NCBI GenBank assembly: GCA_032158295.1
Contig: CM063243.1
Coordinates: forward strand, 2,046,001-2,110,000
Source of the DNA: Pycnopodia helianthoides
Taxonomy: Eukaryota; Echinodermata; Asteroidea; Forcipulatida; Asteriidae
DNA length: 64,000 bases
Reading direction: 5' to 3'
Positions 18,701 to 28,289 of this stretch are shown here, piece after piece (within the stretch, counting starts at the first letter, position 1; the number at the start of each line of letters is the position of its first letter). The notes under the pieces were generated by a model. That model saw only the letters and a program-made list of their open reading frames with translations. It ran no database searches and was not told where the DNA came from. Made by a program: the position numbers and the translations under genes.

Positions 18701-21700
18701 GAAACACTAAAAACATGTGGCTAGTACACACAACACATAGGATGGGCCAATGAGCAGCTAGACTGGTCCGCTGCCTTATCCGCAAGGATAAAGGACAGGC
18801 ACCGGTCTTTTAATCAAAGAGATGGTCACTGCTACTGGTCCCCTGTCAGACTAGTCCCCGAGGTCAAAGGTGCGTTTGTCAGGATTCCTCCAAATGCTCG
18901 AAGCCGGTCTTTGGCGTAAAACACGAGCCTCGAAGTGTGACGTCAGATGTTCGGGCTAATGAGCAGCCTCCTTTTGACCTCTACATGAGGGCGCTCCACT
19001 GCAATGGCATCATGTGCATATCAGTATCATGCTGCCCCATCTTTGTCAGTTCCCTGTCTGCATTACTAATAAAGCATGCTGATTCAAATCTATACAAACT
19101 CGGACCAGACTTTTTTTTCTTCCTCCAAGCCTCACTTTGGTTACACTGATTTAAATAGGAGTATTACATGATATGATGGATGCCCAAAGTATCAAACACT
19201 CACAATTGTGGTTTAATATTCAGAAAGTCTCATATTTCTCTACATTGGTCCAGTTAATATGTTTCTGAAGCAGATAACTGTCTACGTTATATGCAAACTA
19301 GCTCATGTCAGTACCTTTCAGATATGCCGAAAATACTATTCAGATTTACAAAATAAATGAAGGAGCAGTGGAATTGTATTTAGTAATAATAGAAAAGCAA
19401 AATATTTTAAGTAAAATTATTTTTCCTTGAGATAAAACTACAGTATTTATTCCCTTATTCAATTCTATTCCTTAGAAAAACTAACATCTTGTTTTAGATG
19501 CCTTATTTAAAAAGAAGAAGACTTCATTGACTTTGTATCTGTTAAGAACTGAGCAGGTCTACAGTTAAAAACCTTGTGAATAAATTTTTGTTTTTGTTTT
19601 TAAAGAAGTTTGGGTTCTGAGAAGAACCAGTTTTCCAGATTAAATTATAATGCTGTGACCCATGTACCTACTTAGTTCTTACTTCTAAAATAAAACCATC
19701 AGAACTTCAAATATAGATTTTTGGTTTGATGGAATTCTGTTTAAATGTGAGACTAAAAACAAATTGTATGAATTGTACAACTTTGAATATTTGGTTTTAG
19801 ATGTTTTGCACAAAAATGTTATTTTTTTTTAAAGCGTCACACAGATTGTATAATTTATCTTTGAGTTTACCCAGACATTATGCTTTTTGAATAAAATCTA
19901 GAGTAAATAATTAAAAAGTGTCTCAGGATTCTTATTTCAAGGCTGAAATCACACCCTGAACTATTTTACTAATGGACTGGGAACAGTCACTGCGATGGAT
20001 GGAAGAAAAAGTTCACATGAAAATAGAAATTAAAAAACACATTAATTCTTTTTTAAAACTATTGAATTAACTAAGATTTCAATCTTCTGTATAGACCTTA
20101 TATGCATTGACGTCATCACGCCGCCATCTTAGAGGTAAAACGATGACGAAACAATGGAAAAACCACATTTTGTACGCGCGGCGCAGAGAATGAGCCAATG
20201 AGCAATCTTCTTTTGACCTCTAACGAGGGCCCCTACTCAAATGACGTCATGTGCATAAGGTCCATTGGAGGAATGTTTTCCTGAAGAAACCACCTCTTCA
20301 TAAGATCTTAACTTTAAAAAAAAAAAACACTTTTAGATTCAAGTTGTAACTTTTTCAGAACAGCTCCATTCAAAACATTTGTAGTTATAGGGGGGAGTCT
20401 GTAACTTTATATGAAAAAAATCAAGGACTTTGTTTTGTTATGCAAATTTGTTTGTGAAAGCCCGGGAGTATGATCACGTGCTATGGTACATTTCATGTCA
20501 TACCTTGTGAGAAATAAACTGTGCCACATTTTAATTTTTTTCTCGAATGTTTCTTGTTAATTGCGGCGGTTTTGCAACTTAAGATAGAAACAAAACTGCC
20601 CATGAGTAAATAATGATGATTTTTTCCATTGAGAACGTCTTTGTTTCGTTATGCAAATTTGTTTATGAAAGCCGTTGCAAGATCACATGACACAAGCTGC
20701 AGACTGCACCGCCATTTTTAAAGACAAAATGACTGCGTCAACACGTCTCTGTGCCGTATTCTCTAACAAATACACGTTTTTACTGAGTTCTAAGGACACA
20801 ACTTCAACAAAAATGTGATGGTGAGTTACTAATTTGATTGTGATAACGATTATTTTGTTAGAAAGGCATTTTAACCAAAGAATTCAAAGAAATGTGAAAT
20901 ATTTTCGGCGCAGTTTCCAGATCAGAATGCATTGATCTTAAATTTCATTTAACATACGCGTGTGCTTGTTCACACAGATTTACATATGACTCAATTGTAT
21001 AAAGATGGTCTTGGTGGAAAACTTCGCATTAAATTTTGAACATATGTGGACATATTTTTGCTATAGTTTATGAGGAATCCAATGTTTGAATACTGACAAA
21101 ACACTATGAATGTGATTAGGTGACGTCAGTGCTTAGGCAGGGTTGTGGCCTAGCCTCATAATAGTCATCGTCATATATGATCTTGTTTTTTTTGTTTTTT
21201 TTTGTAAGATATTCAAGCTGATTCTGTCCAGCAGCAATAATGTTTACTGATGCACACTACATTGGGGCTAGTCGTGGCCGAGCGGTCTAGTGCTTTGGTT
21301 TGAATGCTCTGTTTCTGATCAGCAGAGTGTGGGTTTGAGTCCCGGTCTTGACATGTAAGTCCTTTAAGCAAGACACATAAATGTTTATTGCTTTGTGCTT
21401 CGGATGCGACGTATAGCCATAGGTCATATGTGTTGTGTTAAGCATTCTTGTGCACTCAAACTTGCTTGGTTTACTCGAACTGCAAAAAATGCAACAAGGA
21501 GATCAGGTTGTGGCTCAGTGGTTTCTTTCGCTGCCTTTCGCCTCCTTGGACCCCGGTTCAAATCCTGGACCGAAGTCTGGCAAGGGATTTTTGGTTTTCA
21601 GTCCCTGCCTATTGCTTAAAACAACCCGTGGTTCACTGACAACTTAAAGGGGCACTGTCTTCGTGATCACAGCGAGTCTGTGGCTAGACATTAAATTCTT

Positions 21701-22701
21701 AACTCTCGCCCAGAATAGTGCACACGCGCGCACGATAATAATGACGGCGCCTATTATAGTTTTTTTTTATGTGACGGTCAACGCGCCTGCTTGTAGTAAC
21801 TGGGTCAGAGTTTTTGTTTTCATTTCCAGCCACATGGTTTGTGAAATGTTATGGAAAACCTGGTCCAATGGTGGAGATTCACCCAAAAAGAGTGGAATCA
21901 TTACCGAGTCCCCACTCAACAATTATACACACCCAGTGGTAAAAAAAGATGGGCCATTTCTTTTATAAAGTGTATTGTGTAATACTACAAGATGTATACG
22001 CAAGTGTTTTGAGATTACCTGTATGGCGCCCTCCCCTCTTATGGTCAAAGCATTATCAAATTGTTGTTGCAATTGAAGGAATAAAACAAATCACCCCTTT
22101 CACAAAATATTGTATTTATTTTGTTTACATTTAGGCTAGGTACAGACATGCCATTGTCAGATGATGTCTACCTCTCCAAAAGTAGTTGCATGATGGGAAT
22201 GCAGCCCATCAACGATGTCTTCTCCATCAACAGGTAAATTTATGAACAACCATTAAGTAGAAATATATCAAGAGATTTTGGACAGTTTGACAGTACTACG
22301 CTTTAAGAAAAGTAGCTTACTATTTTTGAACTTTTTTTCCGAGTTAAGGAAAGTTTATTTGAGACATCAATGATAAGTGGTTGTTAAGTGAAAAACAAAA
22401 CTGCGCAATTACACATTTTGCACCTGCCATAAATTGCAAAAGGGACTTAAATACATAAAACTATTTCTAAGATGTGATCGTGGTTAATTTATGTAATATT
22501 TGCATCAGGAATATAAAGAATCATTTTTTTTCACAAAGTACACTTGTGTTACACTACTTATTAATATGTCAAAGCTAAAACCCATTGTATTCTTTGTTTG
22601 CCTGATACAGTTAGGCTTGTCATCTCCACAGAGATCTACTCATCAACCAAGCACCTTTCCTGGGACCTGCAGTTGATAAGCTTCCTGACAATGTACAATG
22701 A
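12664..22701 (+). CDS. Uncharacterised 130-residue protein, four exons, divergent from TCTE1
   Basis: Four plus-strand exons (12664-12735, 15508-15664, 22140-22233, 22632-22701) join with compatible phases (0, 1, 2). They give 131 codons including TGA. The protein starts MAASMSKSGEQTKLPC, has a core PWQHVLMALSRQACIFEAP with DVYVLENMFPSEY, then GMQPINDVFSINRDLL, and ends FLGPAVDKLPDNVQ. It has no signal peptide, membrane segment or named domain that I can recognise. The start ATG sits in AAGATGG, a good context. The phase fit of three junctions is the main support. The weaker points are the exon 2 donor (CAAG|GTGGAT) and the exon 3 acceptor (GGCTAG|GTACAG, next to a stronger AG five bases upstream). 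The shared X-box promoter suggests a ciliary role. Confidence 0.65.
12736..13311. other. Intron 1 of the unknown gene, first part
   Basis: Unique sequence. The stretch 12840-13030 is relatively CpG-rich (CGTGTCCCCTCGACGTTCG, TCGACTCGTCC) and could hold promoter-proximal elements. No specific site is claimed. Confidence 0.35.
13312..13702. mobile_element. TTAA-flanked MITE, family 1, copy 1
   Basis: It is bounded by TTAA on both sides, with terminal inverted repeats AGGAACATTACAGAATTGG. It shares its interior (TTATCGCTCAGTGAGCG, GATCTCAAACTTCTACAGG) with copies at 16039 and 57569. It has no coding capacity. TTAA target duplication is the piggyBac hallmark, so it is probably a non-autonomous piggyBac-type element. 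Confidence 0.88.
13920..14156 (+). repeat. C-rich minisatellite, ~15-17-bp degenerate unit
   Basis: The unit resembles ACAAAGTCGCCCCCC and repeats about 14 times with variation. One frame reads as a Pro/Ser-rich peptide (SPPTKSAPAKSPP). This is a repeat translation rather than a gene, since there are no splice or start features and it sits inside an intron. The C-rich strand could form i-motif structures and the G-rich strand quadruplexes. Confidence 0.85.
14295..14620. mobile_element. TTAA MITE remnant (one end preserved)
   Basis: It begins TTAAAGGAACAGTACACGTT, close to the ends of the other TTAA elements here, and shows the AACCTGTGAAAATTT-type interior. The second terminus is missing or unrecognisable. 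Confidence 0.5.
14801..14990 (+). pseudogene. Decayed duplicate of exon 2
   Basis: It aligns over its length to exon 2 at 15508, with acceptor ATCTTTGCAG kept and GAAG|GTAACA at its end. In the exon 2 frame it meets a TGA as its second codon and further stops. A shift of frame within the exon restores YVLENM, matching the intact copy. It is therefore a frame-broken paralogous exon, not an alternative exon. Confidence 0.6.
15100..15278 (-). mobile_element. tRNA-derived SINE, family C (minus)
   Basis: On the minus strand there are an A-box-like GGGTGGCTTGTGCAAAAAGC and a perfect B box GGTTCGATTCC about 35 bases on. A CTCTCCTGTGCAACAGG / TCTCCGGGCTCTCCGGTTTT body follows. Bodies with this double CTCCGG motif are common in marine invertebrate SINEs. 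It sits between the two exon 2 copies. Confidence 0.75.
15508..15664 (+). CDS. Unknown divergent gene, exon 2
   Basis: The acceptor TTTGCAG|CAG|CGA is a NAGNAG site, so one Gln may be optional. It enters in phase 0 and leaves in phase 1 at CAAG|GTGGAT. The 52 codons are free of stops in this frame only and read PWQHVLMALSRQACIFEAP and DVYVLENMFPSEYQQN. The exon lies inside a local tandem duplication; the other copy at 14801 is broken. Reading on to the canonical donor at 15697 would hit TAA. Confidence 0.6.
15952..16038 (+). repeat. 87-bp TTAA-bounded direct repeat, copy X
   Basis: It runs from just after TTAA (15948-15951) to just before the TTAA of the MITE at 16039. A near-identical copy lies on the MITE's other side (16434-16520), also bounded by TTAA. 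Confidence 0.85.
16039..16433. mobile_element. TTAA-flanked MITE, family 1, copy 2
   Basis: It has the same terminal inverted repeats and interior as the copy at 13312, with TTAA at both ends. It is flanked on both sides by an 87-bp direct repeat that itself ends in TTAA. Confidence 0.88.
16434..16520 (+). repeat. 87-bp TTAA-bounded direct repeat, copy X'
   Basis: This is the second copy of the segment at 15952-16038, followed by TTAA at 16521-16524. It differs from X at only a couple of positions (for example GCAGGGGTGC against GCAAGGATGC), so the event is recent. Confidence 0.85.
16601..17196. other. Intron 2 of the unknown gene, no element seen
   Basis: AT-rich intronic sequence without recognisable repeat or exon. 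Confidence 0.3.
17197..17350 (+). CDS. Possible alternative terminal exon
   Basis: A T-rich acceptor (TTTTTTTATGGTTACAG|AACGG) precedes 51 open codons ending in TGA, rich in acidic and polar residues (EDAVDQVGLVEKEKVENAD). It needs a phase-2 upstream exon, which the predicted exon 2 donor does not supply. It could be an alternative last exon with a different exon 2 donor, or a chance frame. The family is not recognised. Confidence 0.25.
17355..17900. mobile_element. Composite of fold-back and TTAA-element remnants
   Basis: A hairpin-like segment (17360-17530) has facing GGCAATAACAG and CTGATATTGCC ends around GGTCATTACCACGTGGT-type arms. Then 17620-17895 resembles the right half of the MITE at 52878 (CACCGTGTAAGTTAAATGC, GTACACACCCTTTAA). 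The hairpin's motif recurs at the window end (63930-64000). Confidence 0.5.
17901..18379. other. Intronic DNA, no element seen
   Basis: Two loosely repeated phrases occur near 18000-18130 (GTTGAATG..ACATC, AGCTGTTGAAG). There is a T10GCG9 tract near 18340. No gene is visible. Confidence 0.3.
18380..18690 (-). mobile_element. tRNA-derived SINE, family B (minus, near complete)
   Basis: On the minus strand the head is GTCGTGGCTGAGCGGTCAAG with B box GGTTCAAGTCC. It is followed by GTCTTGACACTTTTGTCCTTAAGCAAGACACTTA, and the body has CAGTGGCTGCTGAATGTG and AACCCTTATAAGGTGC. This is an unexpanded relative of the element at 7225-8726, with only one B-box segment. Confidence 0.82.
18900..19030 (+). 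repeat. Partial copy of the CRE-bearing palindromic repeat
   Basis: AATGAGCAGCCTCCTTTTGACCTCTA and the following GAGGGCGCTCCACTG...CATCATGTGCATA match the right half of the element at 20090-20266. TGACGTCA is at 18938-18945. Confidence 0.55.
19031..20089. other. AT-rich intronic sequence, nothing seen
   Basis: No exon, repeat family or RNA gene could be supported in this 1 kb stretch. Confidence 0.35.
20090..20266. mobile_element. Short palindromic-end MITE with a CRE at each end
   Basis: The ends ATAGACCTTATATGCATTG and ATGGACCTTATGCACATG are inverted copies. Each runs into a perfect TGACGTCA (20108-20115 and 20242-20249). The interior includes CGCCGCCATCTT and CGCGCGGCGCAG. It has no coding capacity. 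Confidence 0.7.
20377..20700 (+). repeat. Two-copy repeat with octamer motifs
   Basis: TTTGTTTTGTTATGCAAATTTGTTTGTGAAAGCC (20431) recurs at 20641 with minor changes, each followed by GATCAC. Each copy carries ATGCAAAT, the POU/octamer motif. The spacing is about 210 bp. Confidence 0.6.
20701..21265. other. Intronic DNA, nothing seen
   Basis: Contains one perfect CRE-type octamer (TGACGTCA near 21121). No gene or repeat is recognised. Confidence 0.3.
21266..21425 (+). mobile_element. SINE family B fragment (plus)
   Basis: The head GTCGTGGCCGAGCGGTCTAG and B-box region GGGTTTGAGTCCCGGTC are followed by CAAGACACATAAATG and GCTTCGGATGCGACGTA. It is truncated after about 155 bp. Confidence 0.75.
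21505..21640 (+). mobile_element. tRNA-derived SINE, family E (plus)
   Basis: GTTGTGGCTCAGTGG is an A-box region and GGTTCAAATCC a perfect B box 40 bases later. The TGGCAAGGGATTTTTGG body follows. Cloverleaf pairing is poor, so this is not a working tRNA. The stretch from 21641 to 22139 is intronic, with a TTAA-element-like start (TTAAAGGGGCACTGTCTTCG) at 21645. Confidence 0.65.
22140..22233 (+). CDS. Unknown divergent gene, exon 3
   Basis: It is open in one frame (TDMPLSDDVYLSKSSCMMG and onward) to a good donor, AACAG|GTAAAT, and leaves in phase 2. The AG at 22134 is the stronger acceptor but would bring a TAG into frame after a phase-1 exon. The AG at 22139 keeps the frame. If exon 2 uses another donor, the upstream AG could be right. 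Confidence 0.65.
22632..22701 (+). CDS. Unknown divergent gene, exon 4 (terminal)
   Basis: Acceptor CATCTCCACAG|AGATCT joins exon 3 in phase 2 and yields a 23-residue tail ending PAVDKLPDNVQ, then TGA. A further donor CCTAAG|GTAAGG lies 26 bases after the stop, so a 3' UTR intron is possible, with an acceptor TTTTGCAG near 23625. Confidence 0.65.
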
Positions 22702-23847
22702 GTCTGTTAAATGAACATCTCTCTCCTAAGGTAAGGGAGGCTCTTGAACATTAAAACAGTTGTTAATTCATAAATCTATTCTACTTTCCTTCATTCAAAC
22801 TTAGCATCACTTTCCCTCGGTAGTTCAACCTATTGGAAGTGGCACTGCCGTACTTTTACATTAAGAGTGGAGAAGGGCTAAGGGGAAGCAAAGAAATAGT
22901 TCGGGGGGGAGGGGGTTGGAGGCTTTTGAATATCCATATATCAGTGAGCGTGAATAATATAAACACAAATAGCATGGTTTGTTATTAAAAAAAGAAATAA
23001 TGAGGCAATGTAAAGCCAATTCAACCTATTAAAAACTAAATTTCAGTGTGTCTATGGGTTCCAGCACCCAATTTAGGGTAACTTTTTAGGTGGGAAAATA
23101 AGGGGGTGCACCTTTTTATTTAGGGGGGTACTTGATTGCATTTCTCTGAATAAAGCCCCAATTCAGCGCTCTTGTTTAGCCATTGACTATTTTTAAAAGA
23201 TAATCTGACGTGAGTGTAAAAAGTGATACATTGTTTACGTGTAAATGGAAAAATAGTTTTAAAAACATTGAAATCATCATGTTAAGCTTATTGTAACTTT
23301 TTTACCCTGATACCAGTAATTTTTAATCTCAAAAGTCCAGATATCAATTTTTGTTTGTTAATTTATTTATTTATTTTTAATTTTTTTTGGGGGGGGGGAA
23401 TTCCCTTGGCGGTTACACCACTGGTGGGTTCTTTTTTGTTTGAGAGTGAAAACAAAAATTGTGATTGCCAAAATGCAACTCAACCTCTATGTGACTGTTA
23501 CCTCCCCTCTCCCAAAATCACATTGAATTTGATTTGAATCACCAAGTCATTTTAAAACAAAAACCAAACAATATCCAATTTTAGCATGACAAAATTAAAC
23601 CGTTTCTTAATTTTGATTTTGCAGAGCTAGTAAAGCTGAAAGGAGATCCACCAATCGACAAAATGGAAATCTGCACTGTACATCAACCTTGCATGTTGAA
23701 TGCTTTTTTCTGCTAAAAAGGGTAAATTTATAAACACAAGTGTCCTAAGAAATACCAAACAGAAATGGTTGGAAAGAAATTCTTGGATAACCTTGCATTG
23801 TAACAGGATGCTAAAGATATTATGCATTTCATTTACTTGTTTATGTT
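22702..23847. other. 3' flank of the unknown gene
   Basis: Probably includes its 3' UTR. A possible 3' UTR intron runs from GTAAGG (22728) to an AG near 23625. ATTAAA occurs near 22751. A G9 run lies near 23390. No other gene is seen. Confidence 0.35.
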
Positions 23848-24208
23848 TTAAAGGCAGTTGATACTTTGGTTCAAGAAAAACATTTCCATAAAAACTTACT
23901 TGGTAAGGAGCAACTGAAAGCTGCTGATATAGTACAAAACTTTGTGTGAACGACTCCTTCTGAAGAATGTAGTTTTTGAGAAAGAGGTAATTTGTCACTA
24001 AAAATTTAATCTGAGGAAGGCTTCAGGCCTGAGCCTTTCTCAGGCATTGAAAGCACACAATTCTATGCAACAAGGGTGTTTTTGTTTCATTATTTTGTTG
24101 CACTTCAATGTTCAATTGAGCCAATTTTACAGCTTGTATGTTATGCACATAATGGATACCAGTGGTGATACTAGTCTTTGAAAATTACTAAAAGTATCCT
24201 GCCTTTAA
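23848..24208. mobile_element. TTAA-flanked MITE, family 2, copy 1
   Basis: TTAA borders and an interior shared with 31511, 55924 and 62637 (AAAAACTTACTTGGTAAGGAG, GAAAGCACACAATTCTATGC, GCAACAAGGGTGTTTTT) identify the family. It carries a small central palindrome (GGCTTCAGGCCTGAGCC). It is non-coding. Confidence 0.85.
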
Positions 24209-26302
24209 GAAAAAGACCATGATCTTTTGTAAGTTTAATTGTCATGCCTTTGCTGGTTTAAAACCAGTATTTTGATCCGTTAAAATAGTTTCAAATTCTT
24301 TCTTGGAAAAAACTTTTTGTACAATTTTGAAAAATCATTTGAAGTAACCCTCCCATTCCATTGTTTTTTAGATTCAACACAGATCTAGATAAAAAGTTCC
24401 AATGTTTACACCTCGAGGTTCTACTTTAACCATCTTTCATCTATTTTTTGAATAGTCGACAAACTGGAAATACAGTTTTTACACTCAAACTTTACCTTTT
24501 ATTAAAATAAACAATTGTTTGACTTAATGTTAACGGTTTTTACTTGTTTGTATTTTGAAGGCGTGCCATCTGTAGATGATAACAAAGAGTAGATTCCTAA
24601 GACCTGCAAGTGCCTATCATCAGCCCAATGTCTGCCCATCACTAATTTAGATGTGTGAAAATTACAACAGAGGTATGTAGAAACCATAAAGGTTTCATAA
24701 CTTTTTGTTTGACACTAACATCCAAAAGTGGGCTGTTTTTGCAGCACTATACAAACAGCACCCCTACACCACATGCCACAACATTTATTGGGGACTTCAT
24801 GCGGGCACCAGCCTAACCCATTTGAGTGGCCCTCCCTACAGATTGATAACATTTTTTATTTAAAAAAATTGAAACATGTTTTTATTAACAAACCCCTAAT
24901 AAATAAAAAAAAGTTATAAATTCACTTAACTATCAATAATGCGGTTTTTATAGAAAGTTTTATTCAAGCTGAACATAACGCTTAGAATTTTGTACAAAAT
25001 CAAGCATTGACAGCTATTCTTTAACATTGACTTCATTCAAATTAGCAAGTACAAACTATCACTATTGCTCCTCAAGACTGTCATTACCTCAAGCTGCATC
25101 ATAAACCCCTTGAAAAGAATGTTTCTGCATCATAAGATAATATGCGAAAGAACCAGAGAGTTTTGAACTTCTCTCATCTTTTTTTACTTAAAACAGAAAT
25201 GCAAACCAATTTTGATGCAAAATAAGGTAGATGTAGTTTGCCAGATTTGAGAAAAAAAGTGAAAGGCTTTAAAAATCAAGTCAACAATGATGGGTCATTA
25301 GATTTCATTGACAAGTGCAAATTGACACATCAGGGAGAGGGCCAGTTCATTTGACATTTCCCTCTGTTAATGTGCCCTAATGTGTTACCTCTATACATTT
25401 GTTCCCTTAAACTTTCACAGCATGAGAAAACTGATGTCCTACAACCAAGTGTGTAGCAAATAGCTAACTTTCACGGCAATCTTGTTGAACGCTTCAGAGT
25501 TTGAGGAGAGTAACTTATTGTGGAAACAGCAAATGTCTTCAAGACACTCTTCACATCAGGGATTCATGGATGAACAACCATCCAACTTGTTGATTTCATT
25601 TGTAAGATTGTAGACATGTCAAGTACATCCCTGATGCAATCTTACATCTACATGTATTTATAAAAAGTAAAGTGCAGCATTTGCAGGCAAGCACACAATA
25701 TGTGTATTTTGAACTCAAGGAGTTGGAGACCTAGGCACTATTCTTTGACTGTGAAGTGAATGTACTGGTTGAATAGTGGCTGTGGGGTGGTTCAATTATT
25801 TGTGGTGTAACGGTTTGATCTCTTTGGAATTGTTGGTAAAACTAAAACAGACTAACCTTGCCGAGAAGATAACAAAGTTATCAAAAATTAAACTGCAAGG
25901 TGCACTTCCTTTTCACTCTACAAACTTAATTTATATCAAGTACTCATATTTCTTTGCATTTATTTTTCTTGATTTCAGTCATATAAAAACTCAAAGGACA
26001 ACAATTTTAAAAGAAATATAGTATAAATGTTTTTAGTTCAAAAGCTTACATTAAAAAAAGAAGTCCTCAACAAGTTAGGTCTTCTTTGTGACTAGCTTTG
26101 GCAAAACCCTTAACTTGTACCCAGTAAAAAAAATTGAGATTTTTGTATGTTTCCTATGAAAGTATCATTGTACCTTTCAATGTTTTTTGTTTTTTCATAA
26201 GAATGTAGAGAAAATTCTCTTTATGGTGACATATGCATCTCAAATTAGTCCCTGGGGGACAATTGTTGACCTTTCCATGGGTGTTACACATTTATGGTAC
26301 AT
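24209..26302. other. AT-rich intergenic sequence, no gene seen
   Basis: Open frames here (for example 24728-24919 and 25776-26021) show no family features, splice context or codon bias. No repeat is recognised. Confidence 0.4.
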
Positions 26303-26692
26303 GCCAAGAAGTTTAGGGTTTTGTGGCGTGTCGTGGGTGTGTGGGTTCGATCCCGGTCGTGACACTTGTGTCCTTAAGCAAGACACTTAACCATTATTGC
26401 TGGGTCCTTCGGATGGGACGTAAAGCCATGGTCCCGTGTGTTGTGTAATGCACGTAAAAGAACTCACTGCACTTATTGAAAAGAGAAGGGGTTCGCACCG
26501 GTGTTCCTGGTTTGATTGGCTGCATATTGAGCCACAGCACCTTGTAAATCATTACATTGTGGGTGCTATGTAAAGGAACAGGTTTAATACTTCAAAAACG
26601 TAGCTCCACAATACCTTGCAGGAAAAATACTGAATGTTGAAGCGCCTTGAGCGTCACTGAGTGACGGATATGAGCGCTATAGAAGATGCCAC

Positions 26693-26724
<32 letters not shown>

Positions 26725-26725
26725 G
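26303..26725 (+). mobile_element. SINE family B with LINE-like 3' tail and (ATT)n end
   Basis: The B box GGGTTCGATCCCGG is intact but the A-box end is eroded. The CTTAAGCAAGACACTTAACC and GGATGGGACGTAAAGCC body is complete. The 3' end (AGCGCCTTGAGCGTCAC, GGATATGAGCGCTATAGAAG, (ATT)n) matches the tail of the CR1/L2-group LINE at 36507. This suggests that LINE family mobilises it. Confidence 0.85.
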
Positions 26726-27599
26726 ATAGCAGGACCTATTTTGATTATTAAATAGAATGTACACAGAATATCTGAGAAAAAAACATTGTTATAGTTTCTT
26801 GACATAAATCCCATTTTGATGACAACTGTACAGGTTGAGGTGAACAAATTAAGTTACTTCTGCGCAAAAAAAAAAAAAAACTTAATGGAAGGAATAATGT
26901 TTTTTTTAAATATCACAAAATCGGCGAGAAAACATTACATGTGATTTGGGGTTAACTTTCAAACATGTCGGCAATAACGATGAATTTTCATAGCTTAGCG
27001 ATGTAAAACATTTATTGTTCAATGAAATAATTAAAATCCATCTCCAAAAGAACTGTCCAGATAGTGCATAAAACTTCACTTTTCAAAAGATTAAACGTTT
27101 TTCTCTTTTTTAGGCCATTTTTAATTCAGTTAAATTTACTTTGCTTATGCTTAATATGTTAAAACTGTAATGTTAACATTTTTGAGTTATAATAAAATGA
27201 TTCTTTAAATGTAGCAAGAAATTCGTTTTGTTCCCTTACTTTATGTGCTATTTTTGTATATTTAATGTGTTATGGTTAGAAGCAAAGCATACAACATAAA
27301 AAGTTCAAGAAATTTTCAATTGAGCAAAGTTTGAAGAATAGATTTTTCATTAATAATAATACCCACTTAGCGTTAAACCGACCTCTTTGACCCTCCCCAC
27401 ACCAAAGTTCATGTGACAAATCCAAACTTGCGCAAATAAAAATAGACTGGTCCATTAGCAAAGTTACACGTTCAGTGACAATCAACTTGCCTAAATGGGT
27501 CCATCAGTACTCGTAAATGTAATCCGATGATACATGAGTAGAGGGGAATTCAGCCAAAATGGTTGCAGCAAAATAGTTGTTTATCCGCTCAATCCCTCT
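26726..27599. other. AT-rich intergenic sequence
   Basis: An A15 run lies near 26866. No gene or repeat family is supported. Confidence 0.35.
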
Positions 27600-28152
27600 A
27601 CAGACATTTGAAAATACCCAACCCTAACCCTAAACCCCAGTTCCCTTCACCCCTAACCCTAACCCCATGTCATATCGTCAAGACAAGTATTTATACCATA
27701 CATTGAAATAATAAAATTATAAACAGTACTGTGATCCCTCCAAAACAATAAAGTAACTTGCCTTTCAACCAAAACTTCATAGTGAAATGTACCTTACCTT
27801 TAGGACAAAAAAAGAACCTACCTTCCAATTTTTATCTTAAAATAAAACCACTAAAAGGTAAAAAAGTTCCATCCCTTTAACTTATTTGAAAATACACAAC
27901 CATAACACTAAACCCAGTCGCCTTCAAACCTAACCCCATGTCAAACCGTAGATTCAAGTATTTATACCATACATTGAAATAATATATAAAAAGTTATGTG
28001 ATCCTTCCAAAACAATAAAGTAACTTGTCTTTAAACTAAAACTTCATAGTGAAATGTACCGTACCTTTAGACAAAAAAGACCCTACCTTCCAATTTTCAT
28101 CTAAGAATAAAACCACTCCAAGATGAAAAAGTTCCATCCCTTTAACTTATTA
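27600..28152. repeat. ~280-bp tandem duplication with telomere-like motifs
   Basis: Copy 1 (about 27607-27887) and copy 2 (about 27888-28152) share AAGTATTTATACCATACATT, AACAATAAAGTAACTTG and CATCCCTTTAACTTATT. Copy 1 carries CCCTAACCCTAA twice (near 27622 and 27652). In copy 2 the same place has decayed CCATAACACTAAACCC. Confidence 0.8.
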
Positions 28153-28289
28153 TTAATTAATAAAACTTAAATTATAAAACTTTCCCTGCAAAAATTACCA
28201 CCCTTTAAATATCTTTTGCAGGGGCAGATTCATCCTTTAATTACAAAAAAGGTAATACATGAACACATTAAATTAATTCCCATCATAAA
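28153..28289. other. Spacer, nothing seen
   Basis: Short AT-rich spacer before the C-rich tract. Confidence 0.3.

Noticed and set aside
23355..23537. A small membrane-like protein
   Set aside because: Its hydrophobic look comes from T-rich runs, and there is no ATG-context, splice or conservation evidence.
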